This document shows, piece by piece, positions 45,690-54,252 of a DNA stretch of 64,000 bases; positions within the stretch are counted from its first letter, which is position 1; the number at the start of each line of letters is the position of its first letter. Both the position numbers and the translations under genes were made by a program. Source of the stretch: Chryseobacterium sp. JUb7 (GTDB lineage: Bacteria; Bacteroidota; Bacteroidia; Flavobacteriales; Weeksellaceae); the NCBI RefSeq assembly GCF_024806495.1, contig NZ_JANUFF010000009.1, positions 62,001 through 126,000 of the forward strand, written 5' to 3'. The notes beneath the pieces are model-generated. The model saw only the letters and a program-made list of their open reading frames with translations. It made no database searches and was not told the DNA's origin.

Positions 45690-47882
45690 ATGAATTTTGT
45701 AGAATGTCATGAAGAGCCCATCCATATTCCGGGCTATATACAAAGTTTTGGATATCTTATTGGCATCGATGCAATATCTCATTCCATAGCTTTTTTTAGT
45801 CAGAATATTAAGGATATTTTTACGATCGAAAACACCGAACAGCTTTTCGATAAGAAGATTACGGATTTTCCTGAAAGTTTTCAGGACATTATACAGTCAG
45901 ACATTTACAATTCGCTCAATAATTTCGCAAGACGAGAAAATGAAACGTATTTTGATAAAATTGTTATCAAGGATAAGGAATATCATTTCTCGGTTTTCAG
46001 AAGTGGTAAAAATATCTTTCTGGAGTTTGAAGGTGTTTCAACCAATCCTAACAAAAGGATATCCAATAAGTACGATAATTTCTACATCATTGATGACGAA
46101 CAGGAGCTTTGGGATCAGCTTTTAAGTACGCTTTCCAAAATTGTGAATTATGACCGGATGATGGTCTATAAATTCATGATGGACGGCTCGGGAAAGGTGA
46201 TCGCTGAGAAAAGAGATGATAATATGGAAAGTTATCTTGGGCTGCATTACCCGGAATCAGATATTCCGAGACAGGCCCGTGAACTCTATCTCAAAAAAAG
46301 AAAAAGAATTTTCAGTAATGTGTACGCAGAAACTGTTCCGGTGCTGAGTAAAAGCAGTAAACCTATTGATCTTACTTTTACGGCAACGCGTGCTATGTCG
46401 CCTATTCATGGGCAGTATATTAAAAACTCGGGAGCTTCTTCGAGCTTTAGTGTTTCTATCATTATTGATGATCATCTCTGGGGGCTGGTAACCTGCCAGA
46501 ATTCTGAACCTAAACATATAGATCTTGAAGACAGAGTGCAGGCTGGAATTTTTACTGCCCTGGCATCCAATGCCTATTCTTCTTTTAAGTCTAAAAAAGA
46601 ATTGAACTACCGACTGGAGCTTAATGAAGTATCTTCACAGCTTAAATCAGAATTTTTAAAACATAACAGTCTATTTGATTCTTTGGTCGAAAATAAAGCT
46701 GAAATCAAAGATCTTCCTGAAGCTGATGGTTTAGCCATTGTTTCAGATGAAAATATTGTGACAGAAGGGATCGTTCCGGACAATGAAATGATTAAAAGAA
46801 TCGTCGACTGGGCTCATGAAAATACCGATGAGGTTGTTTATTCCAACAGAAGTTTTCTGAAAAATTATGGCGAAACGCTTCGCTTGGATGAGAACAGTGC
46901 CGGAATCATTATTTATTTTGTTGAAAAGAGTAAAAATGAAATGTTGATATGGTTCCGAAAAGAATTTGATGAACATATCAACTGGGCCGGAAATCCAGAG
47001 AAGAAAATAGGTGTATTTTCTCAAAACGGTGAGGAGAAGCAAATTGTCTCGCCAAGAACTTCTTTTCATCTGTTTACAGAAAATATCAAAGGAAATTCAA
47101 AGCGGTGGAATTCAAGAAATATCGCTGCAGTACAGGCTGTGCGTGATCTTATTCTTGAAACTTCCCATAAAAATTATATTACCATCAAAAGGCTTAATGA
47201 TGAGCTTAAGCAGGTGAATGAAGAGCTGGACAGTTTTTCATATACCATTTCACATGATTTGGGAACTCCTTTAACGGTGATGAAGCTGAATGCTCAGATG
47301 TTATTGAACAGTCTTACAGACGGCTCTGAAAAAAGTAAAAATAAAATCAACTCCATTATTGAAGAGATTGATAATATGGCAGAAATGATGCATGACGTTT
47401 TACAGCTGAGCCGCGCAAAACATAGCGAAATTGAGCTGGAGAATATTGAAACTATTAAAACCATTCAAAAGATCTCCGAAAACGCAAAAATTACTTTTGA
47501 CAGTCCGAGAAGTGAAATTATTATCAAAGATTGTCCTGATGTTTTAGCGGATAAAACTATGCTTCACCAGGTCTTTTTAAATATCATCAACAATGCGGTT
47601 AAATATTCTTCACAAAGCGAGCAACCCAGAGTTGAAATTGAAGGTACAGAAGACGGACAGACGATTATTTACAGAATTTCTGATAACGGAATAGGAATTC
47701 CCGAAGAGGAAAAATATAAGATGTTTAAAATTTTCAACAGAATGGATAATGCGAAAAAATTTAAAGGAAATGGAGTAGGATTATCCATCGTACACCGAAT
47801 TATGAAAAGAATTGGTGGAAATGTTGATTATAATAGCAATAAAGAGGGGACAAGTTTCATTTTAACGTTTAAAAAACCTTAA
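45690..47882 (+). CDS. Bacteriophytochrome histidine kinase
   Basis: 730 aa. PAS-like N-terminus with the biliverdin-binding Cys6 (ECHEEPIHIPG), GAF domain with the chromophore-pocket segment PESDIPRQARELY (about 190-203), PHY domain (about 320-500), then HisKA with H522 (SYTISHDLGTPLTVMK) and an HATPase domain (NIINNAVKYSS, GNGVGLSIVHRI). It is a red/far-red light sensor that autophosphorylates. The response regulator is not adjacent. A heme oxygenase gene 27 nt downstream supplies the biliverdin. The start is fixed by the promoter and the Cys6 position. Confidence 0.95.
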   Translation: MNFVECHEEPIHIPGYIQSFGYLIGIDAISHSIAFFSQNIKDIFTIENTEQLFDKKITDFPESFQDIIQSDIYNSLNNFARRENETYFDKIVIKDKEYHFSVFRSGKNIFLEFEGVSTNPNKRISNKYDNFYIIDDEQELWDQLLSTLSKIVNYDRMMVYKFMMDGSGKVIAEKRDDNMESYLGLHYPESDIPRQARELYLKKRKRIFSNVYAETVPVLSKSSKPIDLTFTATRAMSPIHGQYIKNSGASSSFSVSIIIDDHLWGLVTCQNSEPKHIDLEDRVQAGIFTALASNAYSSFKSKKELNYRLELNEVSSQLKSEFLKHNSLFDSLVENKAEIKDLPEADGLAIVSDENIVTEGIVPDNEMIKRIVDWAHENTDEVVYSNRSFLKNYGETLRLDENSAGIIIYFVEKSKNEMLIWFRKEFDEHINWAGNPEKKIGVFSQNGEEKQIVSPRTSFHLFTENIKGNSKRWNSRNIAAVQAVRDLILETSHKNYITIKRLNDELKQVNEELDSFSYTISHDLGTPLTVMKLNAQMLLNSLTDGSEKSKNKINSIIEEIDNMAEMMHDVLQLSRAKHSEIELENIETIKTIQKISENAKITFDSPRSEIIIKDCPDVLADKTMLHQVFLNIINNAVKYSSQSEQPRVEIEGTEDGQTIIYRISDNGIGIPEEEKYKMFKIFNRMDNAKKFKGNGVGLSIVHRIMKRIGGNVDYNSNKEGTSFILTFKKP

Positions 47883-47909
47883 ATTTGGGAAACTTTTTAA
47901 AACCTTATT

Positions 47910-48461
47910 ATGGTATCAGAATATCTTAAACAAAATACTGCTGAGTTTCACGATGCGGCTGAGAAATTATTTAGTTCTGAAAAAATCTTTAGCAGAACTT
48001 TCACTTTAGAAGACTATAAAAAAATCATCCATACCAACTATTTGATGCTTCTTCACTCTGAAGACAAAATTTTCAGCAGTCTTGCAGATAAGTTTTCTGA
48101 TAAACTTCAGTTAACGGACAGAAAAAAGCTTCCTCTTATAGAAAAAGATCTTGAAAGTCTGGCTTTAGAAAATCAGGCTGCCTCTCATACTCTTGAATTT
48201 GATAATGAAAATGAGGCTTTGGGAGCCATGTATGTGATCGAAGGTTCTACTCTGGGAGGGAATGTAATTGCTAAGCAGCTTTCTAAAACAGAAGGATTTG
48301 ATAACGTAACATTTAATTTCTTCGGATGTTATCAGGAAAATACAGGGCCTATGTGGAAAAGCTTCAAAGAAGTTCTGGATACTGAAGTAAAAGAGGAAAA
48401 CTACAACGAAGTATTGTCCGGCGCTAAAAAGCTATATACGTTCTTATTAAACGTTAATTAA
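47910..48461 (+). CDS. bphO: Biliverdin-producing heme oxygenase
   Basis: 183 aa. Proximal heme ligand H14 (TAEFHDAAEKLF) and the distal helix signature GAMYVIEGSTLGGNVIAKQL, where glycines allow oxygen to bind. It opens heme to biliverdin, CO and iron. Its place directly behind the bacteriophytochrome gene is the classic bphP-bphO arrangement, in which it makes the light-sensing chromophore. A hairpin follows at 48478. Confidence 0.93.
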   Translation: MVSEYLKQNTAEFHDAAEKLFSSEKIFSRTFTLEDYKKIIHTNYLMLLHSEDKIFSSLADKFSDKLQLTDRKKLPLIEKDLESLALENQAASHTLEFDNENEALGAMYVIEGSTLGGNVIAKQLSKTEGFDNVTFNFFGCYQENTGPMWKSFKEVLDTEVKEENYNEVLSGAKKLYTFLLNVN

Positions 48462-48477
48462 TACACTTTATAATTAA

Positions 48478-48511
48478 AATTCCTGAAAGATTGCCCAATT
48501 TTTCAGGAATT
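48478..48511. terminator. 11-bp hairpin between bphO and mdh
   Basis: AATTCCTGAAA (48478-48488) and TTTCAGGAATT (48501-48511), perfect, 12-nt loop, no long T-run. It probably ends the bphP-bphO transcript but overlaps the TTG of the mdh promoter. Confidence 0.6.
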
Positions 48512-48521
48512 GTTAAATTTG
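48491..48521 (+). promoter_or_regulatory. Promoter for mdh
   Basis: TTG (48491-48493), 20-nt spacer, TAAATTTG (48514-48521). It fits the Bacteroidetes consensus. The start codon is 54 nt further on. Confidence 0.6.
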
Positions 48522-48575
48522 GGCTGTTTCAATTGTAAACTAAACTTAAACGAATAATTTAAAAAATAAATCAAA

Positions 48576-49502
48576 ATGAAAGTAACTGTAGTAGGAGCAG
48601 GCGCTGTAGGAGCTAGCTGTGCAGAATACATCGCAATGAAAAACTTCTGTTCAGAAGTAGTTTTAGTAGACATTAAAGAAGGATTTGCTGAAGGTAAAGC
48701 AATGGATTTGATGCAGACAGCATCTCTTAACGGATTCGATACAAAAATTACCGGAACAACAGGAGATTACAGCAAAACTGCAGGTTCTCATGTAGCGGTT
48801 ATTACTTCAGGAATTCCAAGAAAACCGGGAATGACAAGAGAAGAATTAATCGGGATCAACGCAGGAATCGTAAAAGACGTTACTGCCAACTTGGTAAAAC
48901 ATTCTCCGGAAGTGATCATTATTGTGGTTTCTAACCCAATGGATACTATGGCATATTTGGTACACAAAACTTCAGGTCTTCCTAAGCACAAAATCATCGG
49001 AATGGGTGGTGCTTTAGATTCTGCAAGATTCAAATACAGATTGGCGGAGGCTTTAGAAGCTCCAATTTCTGACGTAGACGGAATGGTAATCGCTGCTCAC
49101 AGTGATACGGGGATGCTTCCTCTATTGAGCAAGGCGACAAGAAACGGTGTTCCTGTAACTGAGTTCTTAGATGACGAACAACAAAAATATGTTATCGAAG
49201 AAACTAAAGTAGGTGGTGCTACGCTTACTAAATTATTAGGAACTTCTGCTTGGTATGCTCCAGGTGCTGCTGTGTCTGTAATGGTACAGGCAATTGCTTG
49301 CGACCAAAAGAAAATGATCCCTTGTTCTCTAATGCTTGAAGGAGAATATGGACAAAATGATATCTGCCTAGGTGTTCCTGCTATTATCGGAGCAAATGGT
49401 GTAGAAAAAATCGTAAACGTTACCCTTACTGCTGACGAGCAGTTGAAATTTGCTGAAGCTGCTAAAGCGGTAAGAGAAGTGAATGGGGATTTGAAGTTTT
49501 AA
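48576..49502 (+). CDS. mdh: Malate dehydrogenase
   Basis: 308 aa of the LDH-like type. NAD-binding VVGAGAVGASCAEYI, Asp at the end of strand 2 (VLVDIKEG), substrate arginines in GIPRKPGMTREEL and ALDSARFKY, and the catalytic His in AAHSDTGMLPL. It interconverts malate and oxaloacetate with NAD+ in the TCA cycle. It has its own promoter and terminator, so it is transcribed alone. Confidence 0.96.
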   Translation: MKVTVVGAGAVGASCAEYIAMKNFCSEVVLVDIKEGFAEGKAMDLMQTASLNGFDTKITGTTGDYSKTAGSHVAVITSGIPRKPGMTREELIGINAGIVKDVTANLVKHSPEVIIIVVSNPMDTMAYLVHKTSGLPKHKIIGMGGALDSARFKYRLAEALEAPISDVDGMVIAAHSDTGMLPLLSKATRNGVPVTEFLDDEQQKYVIEETKVGGATLTKLLGTSAWYAPGAAVSVMVQAIACDQKKMIPCSLMLEGEYGQNDICLGVPAIIGANGVEKIVNVTLTADEQLKFAEAAKAVREVNGDLKF

Positions 49503-49524
49503 TTAAAAACTTAATATATAGATA

Positions 49525-49555
49525 GAGCCTGAAATTTAATTTTCAGGCTTTTTTA
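49525..49555 (+). terminator. Terminator after mdh
   Basis: GCCTGAAA / TTTCAGGC with T6 following. Confidence 0.92.
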
Positions 49556-49601
49556 TACTTTATCTATTCAAGTTCTTGACTATTCCCTTGAGTAAAAGAA
49601 A

Positions 49602-50141
49602 TTAATTTATGTCAATCGTTTGTACTAAACTTTCCCAGTTATTATTTTCATAATAATCCAGCTTGCTGTAGCCGTTGATATTATTAATTGTATAAGTTGC
49701 TTTTATATTTTTCAAATCACTTTCTTCGATATACATTCCGGTTAAGGGATTATCAGGGAATCTTGCTGAATTTGGTTTTTTAAAGAAAACTAAAATTTGG
49801 AAATAACCATTATTATATTCAGGTTTGGCAGTTAGGCAATAGTCTTTTAATTGTTCCGAACTAATATCTTTATCAACTTCGAAAAGTGTCATTTGATTAA
49901 AATTGCCATCACTTCTGGCTTCTTCTTTACTGTCAATTTTCTTAATTTTACTGTTGTCATATTCAGACTTTAGTTGATGCTTTGATACTTCCATACTATA
50001 TTTATGTGTATTATAATCTATAATTGAAATGCTATCTGCTGAAGTTGTTACTGATTTATTTTCTTTCTGATTTTTATTACAGCTTAATAAAACTAATAAA
50101 ATAATTCCCTTTTTTAAACTATGTCTTTTATTCATTATCAT
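49602..50141 (-). CDS. Lipoprotein of unknown function
   Basis: 179 aa. The signal KKGIILLVLLS is followed by lipobox Cys21, then a Ser/Thr/Lys-rich linker (NKNQKENKSVTTSADS). The mature part has beta-rich stretches (GYFQILVFFKKPNSARFPDN; YTINNINGYSKLDYYENNNW). No family recognised. The start could be the Met two residues in. It is a stand-alone gene with a 190-nt gap on the right. Confidence 0.65.
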   Translation of the reverse strand: MIMNKRHSLKKGIILLVLLSCNKNQKENKSVTTSADSISIIDYNTHKYSMEVSKHQLKSEYDNSKIKKIDSKEEARSDGNFNQMTLFEVDKDISSEQLKDYCLTAKPEYNNGYFQILVFFKKPNSARFPDNPLTGMYIEESDLKNIKATYTINNINGYSKLDYYENNNWESLVQTIDIN

Positions 50142-50276
50142 TTTTTATAGTTATTTAAAACTAAAAAATGATGATGTTAGATTATTACGGAAAACCATAA
50201 CAGAAAACGATATGGTCAAATAAAATGATTAATTTTTTAATGTCTTGAATTTATTTCTAAATCAATTATTTAAGAA

Positions 50277-50307
50277 CAAAAAAAGACAGAACTATAAAAT
50301 TCTGTCT
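50277..50307 (-). terminator. Terminator of the duplicated secreted-protein cluster
   Basis: Minus strand AGACAGAA, loop, TTCTGTCT, then T7. Confidence 0.9.
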
Positions 50308-50332
50308 TCATTTTGATAGTTAATAAAGTATA

Positions 50333-50869
50333 TTAATTAATAAATACGACAACATTGCCGCTAGTAGGATTTCCAACGTAGTTCCATGTTGCGGTGATAC
50401 CGGTTGGTGTGCTGTCATTGAAGCCTCCATTGCCACTGTTAACAAATCCACAGTCTCTTCCAAGCTGTAAAAATTCACCGTTAGCAAAATTTAAATCAAT
50501 AGATTGCCAAGAAGTTACATTGGTGATTGCGGGGCTTATCATAACTCCTGCAGAAGTATTGTAAGTCTGACCGGGAATTCCAATAGCTTCAGAAATAACA
50601 GCCCATTCATTGATATGTGGAGCTGTAATAGGCACTGGTGTATGGCTCGTATTGTATTGAGAATACGTTACCATGCTTGATGGTGGTAATGGCGTGGCGG
50701 AAATCCCTTGAACGATGGGTTGGCAGTCAATAGGCTGCGTGTTGTCGTTCGTACCTACGAGTCTTAAATTGACACTTTGTGAAGAAAAGTTATAGATCGT
50801 CATTGTCCCGCTCTGAGCGTATGCGATAGTTCCGATTAATAATAAAAGGAATAATGAGATTTTTTTCAT
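50333..50869 (-). CDS. Secreted protein, unknown family (copy B of a duplicated pair)
   Basis: 178 aa with signal peptide MKKISLFLLLLIGTIAYAQ, identical in sequence to that of the copy at 51297. The mature part begins with a beta strand (GTMTIYNFSSQSVNLRLVG), contains two conserved cysteines (IDCQPIV and LGRDCGF, probably a disulfide) and ends NVVVFIN. There is no catalytic motif or sorting domain. It is the fourth gene of a tandem duplication (lipoprotein, secreted, lipoprotein, secreted). The N-terminal strand faintly recalls thaumatin-like or pore-forming folds, too weakly to call. Confidence 0.7.
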   Translation of the reverse strand: MKKISLFLLLLIGTIAYAQSGTMTIYNFSSQSVNLRLVGTNDNTQPIDCQPIVQGISATPLPPSSMVTYSQYNTSHTPVPITAPHINEWAVISEAIGIPGQTYNTSAGVMISPAITNVTSWQSIDLNFANGEFLQLGRDCGFVNSGNGGFNDSTPTGITATWNYVGNPTSGNVVVFIN

Positions 50870-50893
50870 GTAAATTTTGTTAAAGCATAAAGA

Positions 50894-51259
50894 TTAAAGA
50901 GAAGAATTTGGATAACTGTCCTGGAAAATTTCCATTGCCCATGCAATCATTTTTGCTTTATCACCATGGGTTGTTTTTTCGATTTGCTCCTCTTTTATTC
51001 CTGTTGACTTGATAAGGTCTTTCGCGGCAGGAAGGAGAATGTCTTTTCTTTGTTCACTCATTTCTGGGAACGGGACATTCTTGCGTTTTTTCTCAAACAT
51101 AGGAATATCTTTAGCATTGTTGAAGGTAATGATTGCCTTCTTAAAATTCTGAACAGCTTCAGCCGTTTGATTTTCCTGAGCCATAGCCGGAATACTTTCA
51201 TTACTGCATGAAGTCATAGCAAAGAAGCATGCAACTGCAAACAAAAAAGTTTTTTTCAT
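50894..51259 (-). CDS. Small lipoprotein (copy B of a duplicated pair)
   Basis: 121 aa; signal MKKTFLFAVACFFAMTS then Cys18. The mature part is helical (ENQTAEAVQNFKKAIITFNN; MSEQRKDILLPAAKDLIKST; EEQIEKTTHGDKAKMIAWAM) and shares most positions with the copy at 51826. The next gene starts 24 nt downstream. No family recognised. The constant pairing with a secreted partner suggests that the lipoprotein assists, tethers or neutralises it. Confidence 0.7.
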   Translation of the reverse strand: MKKTFLFAVACFFAMTSCSNESIPAMAQENQTAEAVQNFKKAIITFNNAKDIPMFEKKRKNVPFPEMSEQRKDILLPAAKDLIKSTGIKEEQIEKTTHGDKAKMIAWAMEIFQDSYPNSSL

Positions 51260-51296
51260 AGTTATTTAAATTTAGCCTGTAGTTTTTATGATACAA

Positions 51297-51803
51297 TTAG
51301 TTAATGAATACTATGACATTATTTCCCAGAGCGTTCCATGTTGCTGTTATATTACCTGTGGTTGCTCCGCTAAATATCCCGGTACCGCCACCTCCACAAT
51401 GTACACCCAGGTTGATGAATCCGCCGTTTGAAAAGTTAAGATCGATGGTATGCCACGCTGTAAGATTTGAAAGTTGTGGTGGAATGGTAGCTCCTGTTGA
51501 TACATTATAATTCTGGCTTGGAATACTATTTTCGTCCGAGATTACATACCATTCGTTGATAGCAGGGGTTTGCAGATAACTGGAATTATATGTTGGATAA
51601 GTTACAGAGCTTGAAGGAGCTAAAGGAGCCACAGGATAACCTGTAACCACCGGCTGACAGTCAATATTAAAGGCATTGAGTTGAGAACCTACCAGTCTGT
51701 ACGTAACATTGTATGCTGAGAAATTATAGATGGTAATAGCTCCTGCCTGAGCGTATGCGATAGTTCCGATTAATAATAAAAGGAATAGTGATATTTTTTT
51801 CAT
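51297..51803 (-). CDS. Secreted protein, unknown family (copy A of a duplicated pair)
   Basis: 168 aa from the ATG at 51803; a frame to 51914 would overlap the lipoprotein gene and bury the signal peptide. Same layout as copy B: signal ending AYAQ, AITIYNFSAYNVTYRLVG, conserved Cys in IDCQPVV and LGVHCGG, ending NNVIVFIN. The first about 60 nt of the two genes are almost identical while the middle has diverged, as expected after tandem duplication with selection on the exposed part. Confidence 0.7.
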   Translation of the reverse strand: MKKISLFLLLLIGTIAYAQAGAITIYNFSAYNVTYRLVGSQLNAFNIDCQPVVTGYPVAPLAPSSSVTYPTYNSSYLQTPAINEWYVISDENSIPSQNYNVSTGATIPPQLSNLTAWHTIDLNFSNGGFINLGVHCGGGGTGIFSGATTGNITATWNALGNNVIVFIN

Positions 51804-51825
51804 AAGAATTCTGTTAGGATAAAGG

Positions 51826-52194
51826 TTATAAAGAAGCGTTTTTGTAGTTGTTCTGGAAAATTTCCATGGCCCATAGAATGGTCTTTGTTTTATCCCCTTT
51901 GGTTGCCTTTTCAATTTGCTCCTCCTTTACTCCTGTAGATTTAATAAGATGCTTTGCAGCAGGTAGAAGAATGTCTTTTCTCTGTTCGCTCATCTGGAAG
52001 GACTGATATTCGGTATTGAGCTTTCCATCAGTTACCGGAAGGTCTTTCGAGTTATTCACGGTGATGATGGCACGTTTAAAATTCTGAACAGCTTCAGCAG
52101 TCTGATTTTCCTGATTTACTGTCTGGATGCTTTCATTATTGCATGATGTTGTGATAATAAAGCATGCAATAGCTAAAAAAAATGTTTTTTTCAT
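51826..52194 (-). CDS. Small lipoprotein (copy A of a duplicated pair)
   Basis: 122 aa; signal MKKTFFLAIACFIITTS then Cys18. Mature part as in copy B (ENQTAEAVQNFKRAIITVNN; QMSEQRKDILLPAAKHLIKS; EEQIEKATKGDKTKTILWAM). It is the first gene of the four-gene cluster. A perfect 13-bp inverted repeat lies 22-58 nt upstream of its start and is the likely control site. Confidence 0.7.
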   Translation of the reverse strand: MKKTFFLAIACFIITTSCNNESIQTVNQENQTAEAVQNFKRAIITVNNSKDLPVTDGKLNTEYQSFQMSEQRKDILLPAAKHLIKSTGVKEEQIEKATKGDKTKTILWAMEIFQNNYKNASL

Positions 52195-52215
52195 AGATAT
52201 TAATGTTGGGTTTGC

Positions 52216-52252
52216 GATATTATAAAATGTAGAATTTAGATTTTATAATATC
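52216..52252. promoter_or_regulatory. 13-bp perfect inverted repeat upstream of the duplicated cluster
   Basis: GATATTATAAAAT (52216-52228) and ATTTTATAATATC (52240-52252), loop 11 nt. It lies just upstream of the start at 52194. An operator or a 5' leader hairpin are both possible. Confidence 0.5.
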
Positions 52253-52521
52253 TTGGAATATGAATAAAGTTTTAATTGATAAAAACAAACTGTATCATCT
52301 GAGCCAGGAACTCACGAAGAAACATGGAATAAAATGCAAATATGTTTTTTCATAGTTAAGTATAATGTTTTGGTTGGCATAAAAATAAATAAAATACTAT
52401 ATATTTCAACAAAAAGTGATAAAAATTAAGTTTTATTGGTTTCTTAATTATGCAATGCAATGAATAGCAATTGTTTATTGTTTAAAAATTAAATAAGAAA
52501 TAAGGTTTTTATACATCATAA

Positions 52522-52555
52522 AGACTTTATATTGCTATAAAGTCTAATTTTTTTT
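52522..52555 (+). terminator. Orphan plus-strand terminator (possible small RNA 3' end)
   Basis: AGACTTTATA, TTGC loop, TATAAAGTCT (perfect 10-bp stem), then AA and T8. No coding gene on the plus strand lies within 3 kb upstream. Confidence 0.65.
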
Positions 52556-52668
52556 CACAAAAAAGTGATGTTTGTGGTTTTTATTTCAGAAATTTTGTTA
52601 GCTATCTAAAATAGAAGTGATTTTGTTATGATATTTTATCTCAAGGATTTCTTTCTATTGGAAAAGCA

Positions 52669-53028
52669 TCATTTCTTTATAAGCTTTAAGATAATAAATG
52701 TGAAATAAGAAAAGATAAAAATAAATAAAGGAAGTGTAAAACCAAAGTAGTTAAACTCTTTTAACGGTATTTGTAATAGTCGGCTTACGATAGGTGAAAG
52801 TATTAAGATAAAACTTATTGCCGATTTTAAAAGATCATGCTTCCAACTCACGAAATTTAAAATAATTCCGATAATTCCCAATATTGCAAACACCTGATCT
52901 GTAATTCCAGATGAAAAAACAGCTACAATAAGCCATAGAAAGAATAGAACAGGAATTATCATTCCCATCAGAAATATAAAACAGTAAGATATAACGGACG
53001 TAATTTTTAAAATACTGATTATGCCCAT
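52669..53028 (-). CDS. Small integral membrane protein, unknown
   Basis: 119 aa, nearly all hydrophobic, about four helices (10-37, 41-60, 66-85, 92-117) with few charges (SWKHDLLKS between helices 2 and 3). No family recognised. It lies 100 nt after the RDD protein gene on the same strand and may be its partner. Confidence 0.6.
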   Translation of the reverse strand: MGIISILKITSVISYCFIFLMGMIIPVLFFLWLIVAVFSSGITDQVFAILGIIGIILNFVSWKHDLLKSAISFILILSPIVSRLLQIPLKEFNYFGFTLPLFIFIFSYFTFIILKLIKK

Positions 53029-53128
53029 TTTTAAATGCTTGCTATTTTAATTTCCTGTTGCTGATTTCTTCTTTAAATTTATTCTAGGTTTTAATATTTA
53101 TGATCAATCTGGGCAGTTGCAGACGAAA

Positions 53129-54070
53129 TTATTTAAAATCTTTTTTCCACTCGGAGATGGGCTTAAAAAAATTGAAAGACTGATATTTTGAAGCAATTCC
53201 GATATTGTATCCTGAAACCACCATTACGTTTAAAATATCCTGGTCAGATTCGTAAGCAGAACTTTTGATAAAAGCTTTCACAGTCTCCTGAAGCTCAGGA
53301 TTACTGATGCTTTGGTCCTGCGGAATTTCATCAATGTTGATTCTAACGGTGTAGGTGTAATGTTTATTTTCCTTGTTCCCTCCAATTAATGGATTCATAG
53401 ATACAGAAGCGTTTGTTACATGATCCTGCTGAAGTATTTCTTCATACATGGGAACAAGCTTGGTAAGTGTGGAATTGCTGTTTAAACTGTAAACGGATCC
53501 GCATACTATCAGCAGAAAAATACCTCCTGTAATGTAGTAGGGTAGTTTTTCAATTTTTGGCATAAAAGAAATATCTTCACTTCTCTGCATTTTAACGACA
53601 TATGTTTTTGCTGCAATATCATGAAGAGACTGTCTGGTTGTTTTGTTAAAGATATAAAAAACAATAATGCCCAGGCCCACTGTGAAAATGATCATTCCCT
53701 GAATAACGGTAACTGGAGAGAATAATGAGATGCCTTTGATTTTAAAACCATTAAGGAAAAAAGGAGTTGTATAGACTAAAGCTCTTATGAATGAGGTTTT
53801 CAGACTGATCAAATGCCCATGAATATTCACCACCTGAATTTTCATGATTTTTTTTCCTAAGGTCTGTCCATTATTTATTTTAGAATTTAATAAAGTCAGG
53901 TAAAGTAATGAAATGATCCAGCCAATGATTTTTGCATTTTCGCCGAGAGAAATAAAAAAAGTATTGAAAATAAGTCCTAAAATATATCCGAAAATTCCAA
54001 GTATGAGAGAATCGAGAAGCATTGCCCAGATTCTTGTCCAGAATTTTGACAATATCAGATTGTTTTCCAT
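53129..54070 (-). CDS. RDD-family membrane protein
   Basis: 313 aa. RDD domain in residues 1-160: SKFWTRIWAMLLDSLILGIFGY (conserved Arg and Asp), NGQTLGKKIMKIQVVN and TTRQSLHDIAAKTYVV. A further helix (about 180-197) and a periplasmic or cytosolic C-terminal part (200-313) follow and match nothing I know. RDD proteins are proposed transporters, some Na+/H+ antiporters; the role here is unknown. Confidence 0.8.
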   Translation of the reverse strand: MENNLILSKFWTRIWAMLLDSLILGIFGYILGLIFNTFFISLGENAKIIGWIISLLYLTLLNSKINNGQTLGKKIMKIQVVNIHGHLISLKTSFIRALVYTTPFFLNGFKIKGISLFSPVTVIQGMIIFTVGLGIIVFYIFNKTTRQSLHDIAAKTYVVKMQRSEDISFMPKIEKLPYYITGGIFLLIVCGSVYSLNSNSTLTKLVPMYEEILQQDHVTNASVSMNPLIGGNKENKHYTYTVRINIDEIPQDQSISNPELQETVKAFIKSSAYESDQDILNVMVVSGYNIGIASKYQSFNFFKPISEWKKDFK

Positions 54071-54176
54071 GATTAATTATAAAATTAGATCTCAAAAATA
54101 ATCAATTTCTAATCCTGTACCTATAAAATAAAGTCTTAATAGAGGGTTAATTAAAGTTTTTTTCAGATTTTGGTAA

Positions 54177-54245
54177 TGGAGGGAGGACGCTATTGTTAGC
54201 TGGCTATTTTTATATATCAGAAACTTCCGGCTTCCCACCTCCAAG
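54177..54245 (+). repeat. GGAAGCTGGA-type dispersed repeat, copy 3
   Basis: GGAGGGAGGACGC on the left and AAACTTCCGGCTTCCCACCT on the right, an imperfect inverted repeat in the gap left of the SDR stop. Confidence 0.55.
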
Positions 54246-54252
54246 CCTACAA

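Larger units (their letters stand above)
52195..52668. other. Intergenic region with an operator-like palindrome and an orphan terminator
   Basis: 474 bases without a supported gene. It holds the palindrome at 52216-52252 and a plus-strand terminator at 52522-52555 that has no plus-strand gene before it. The rest is AT-rich without visible structure. Confidence 0.7.
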
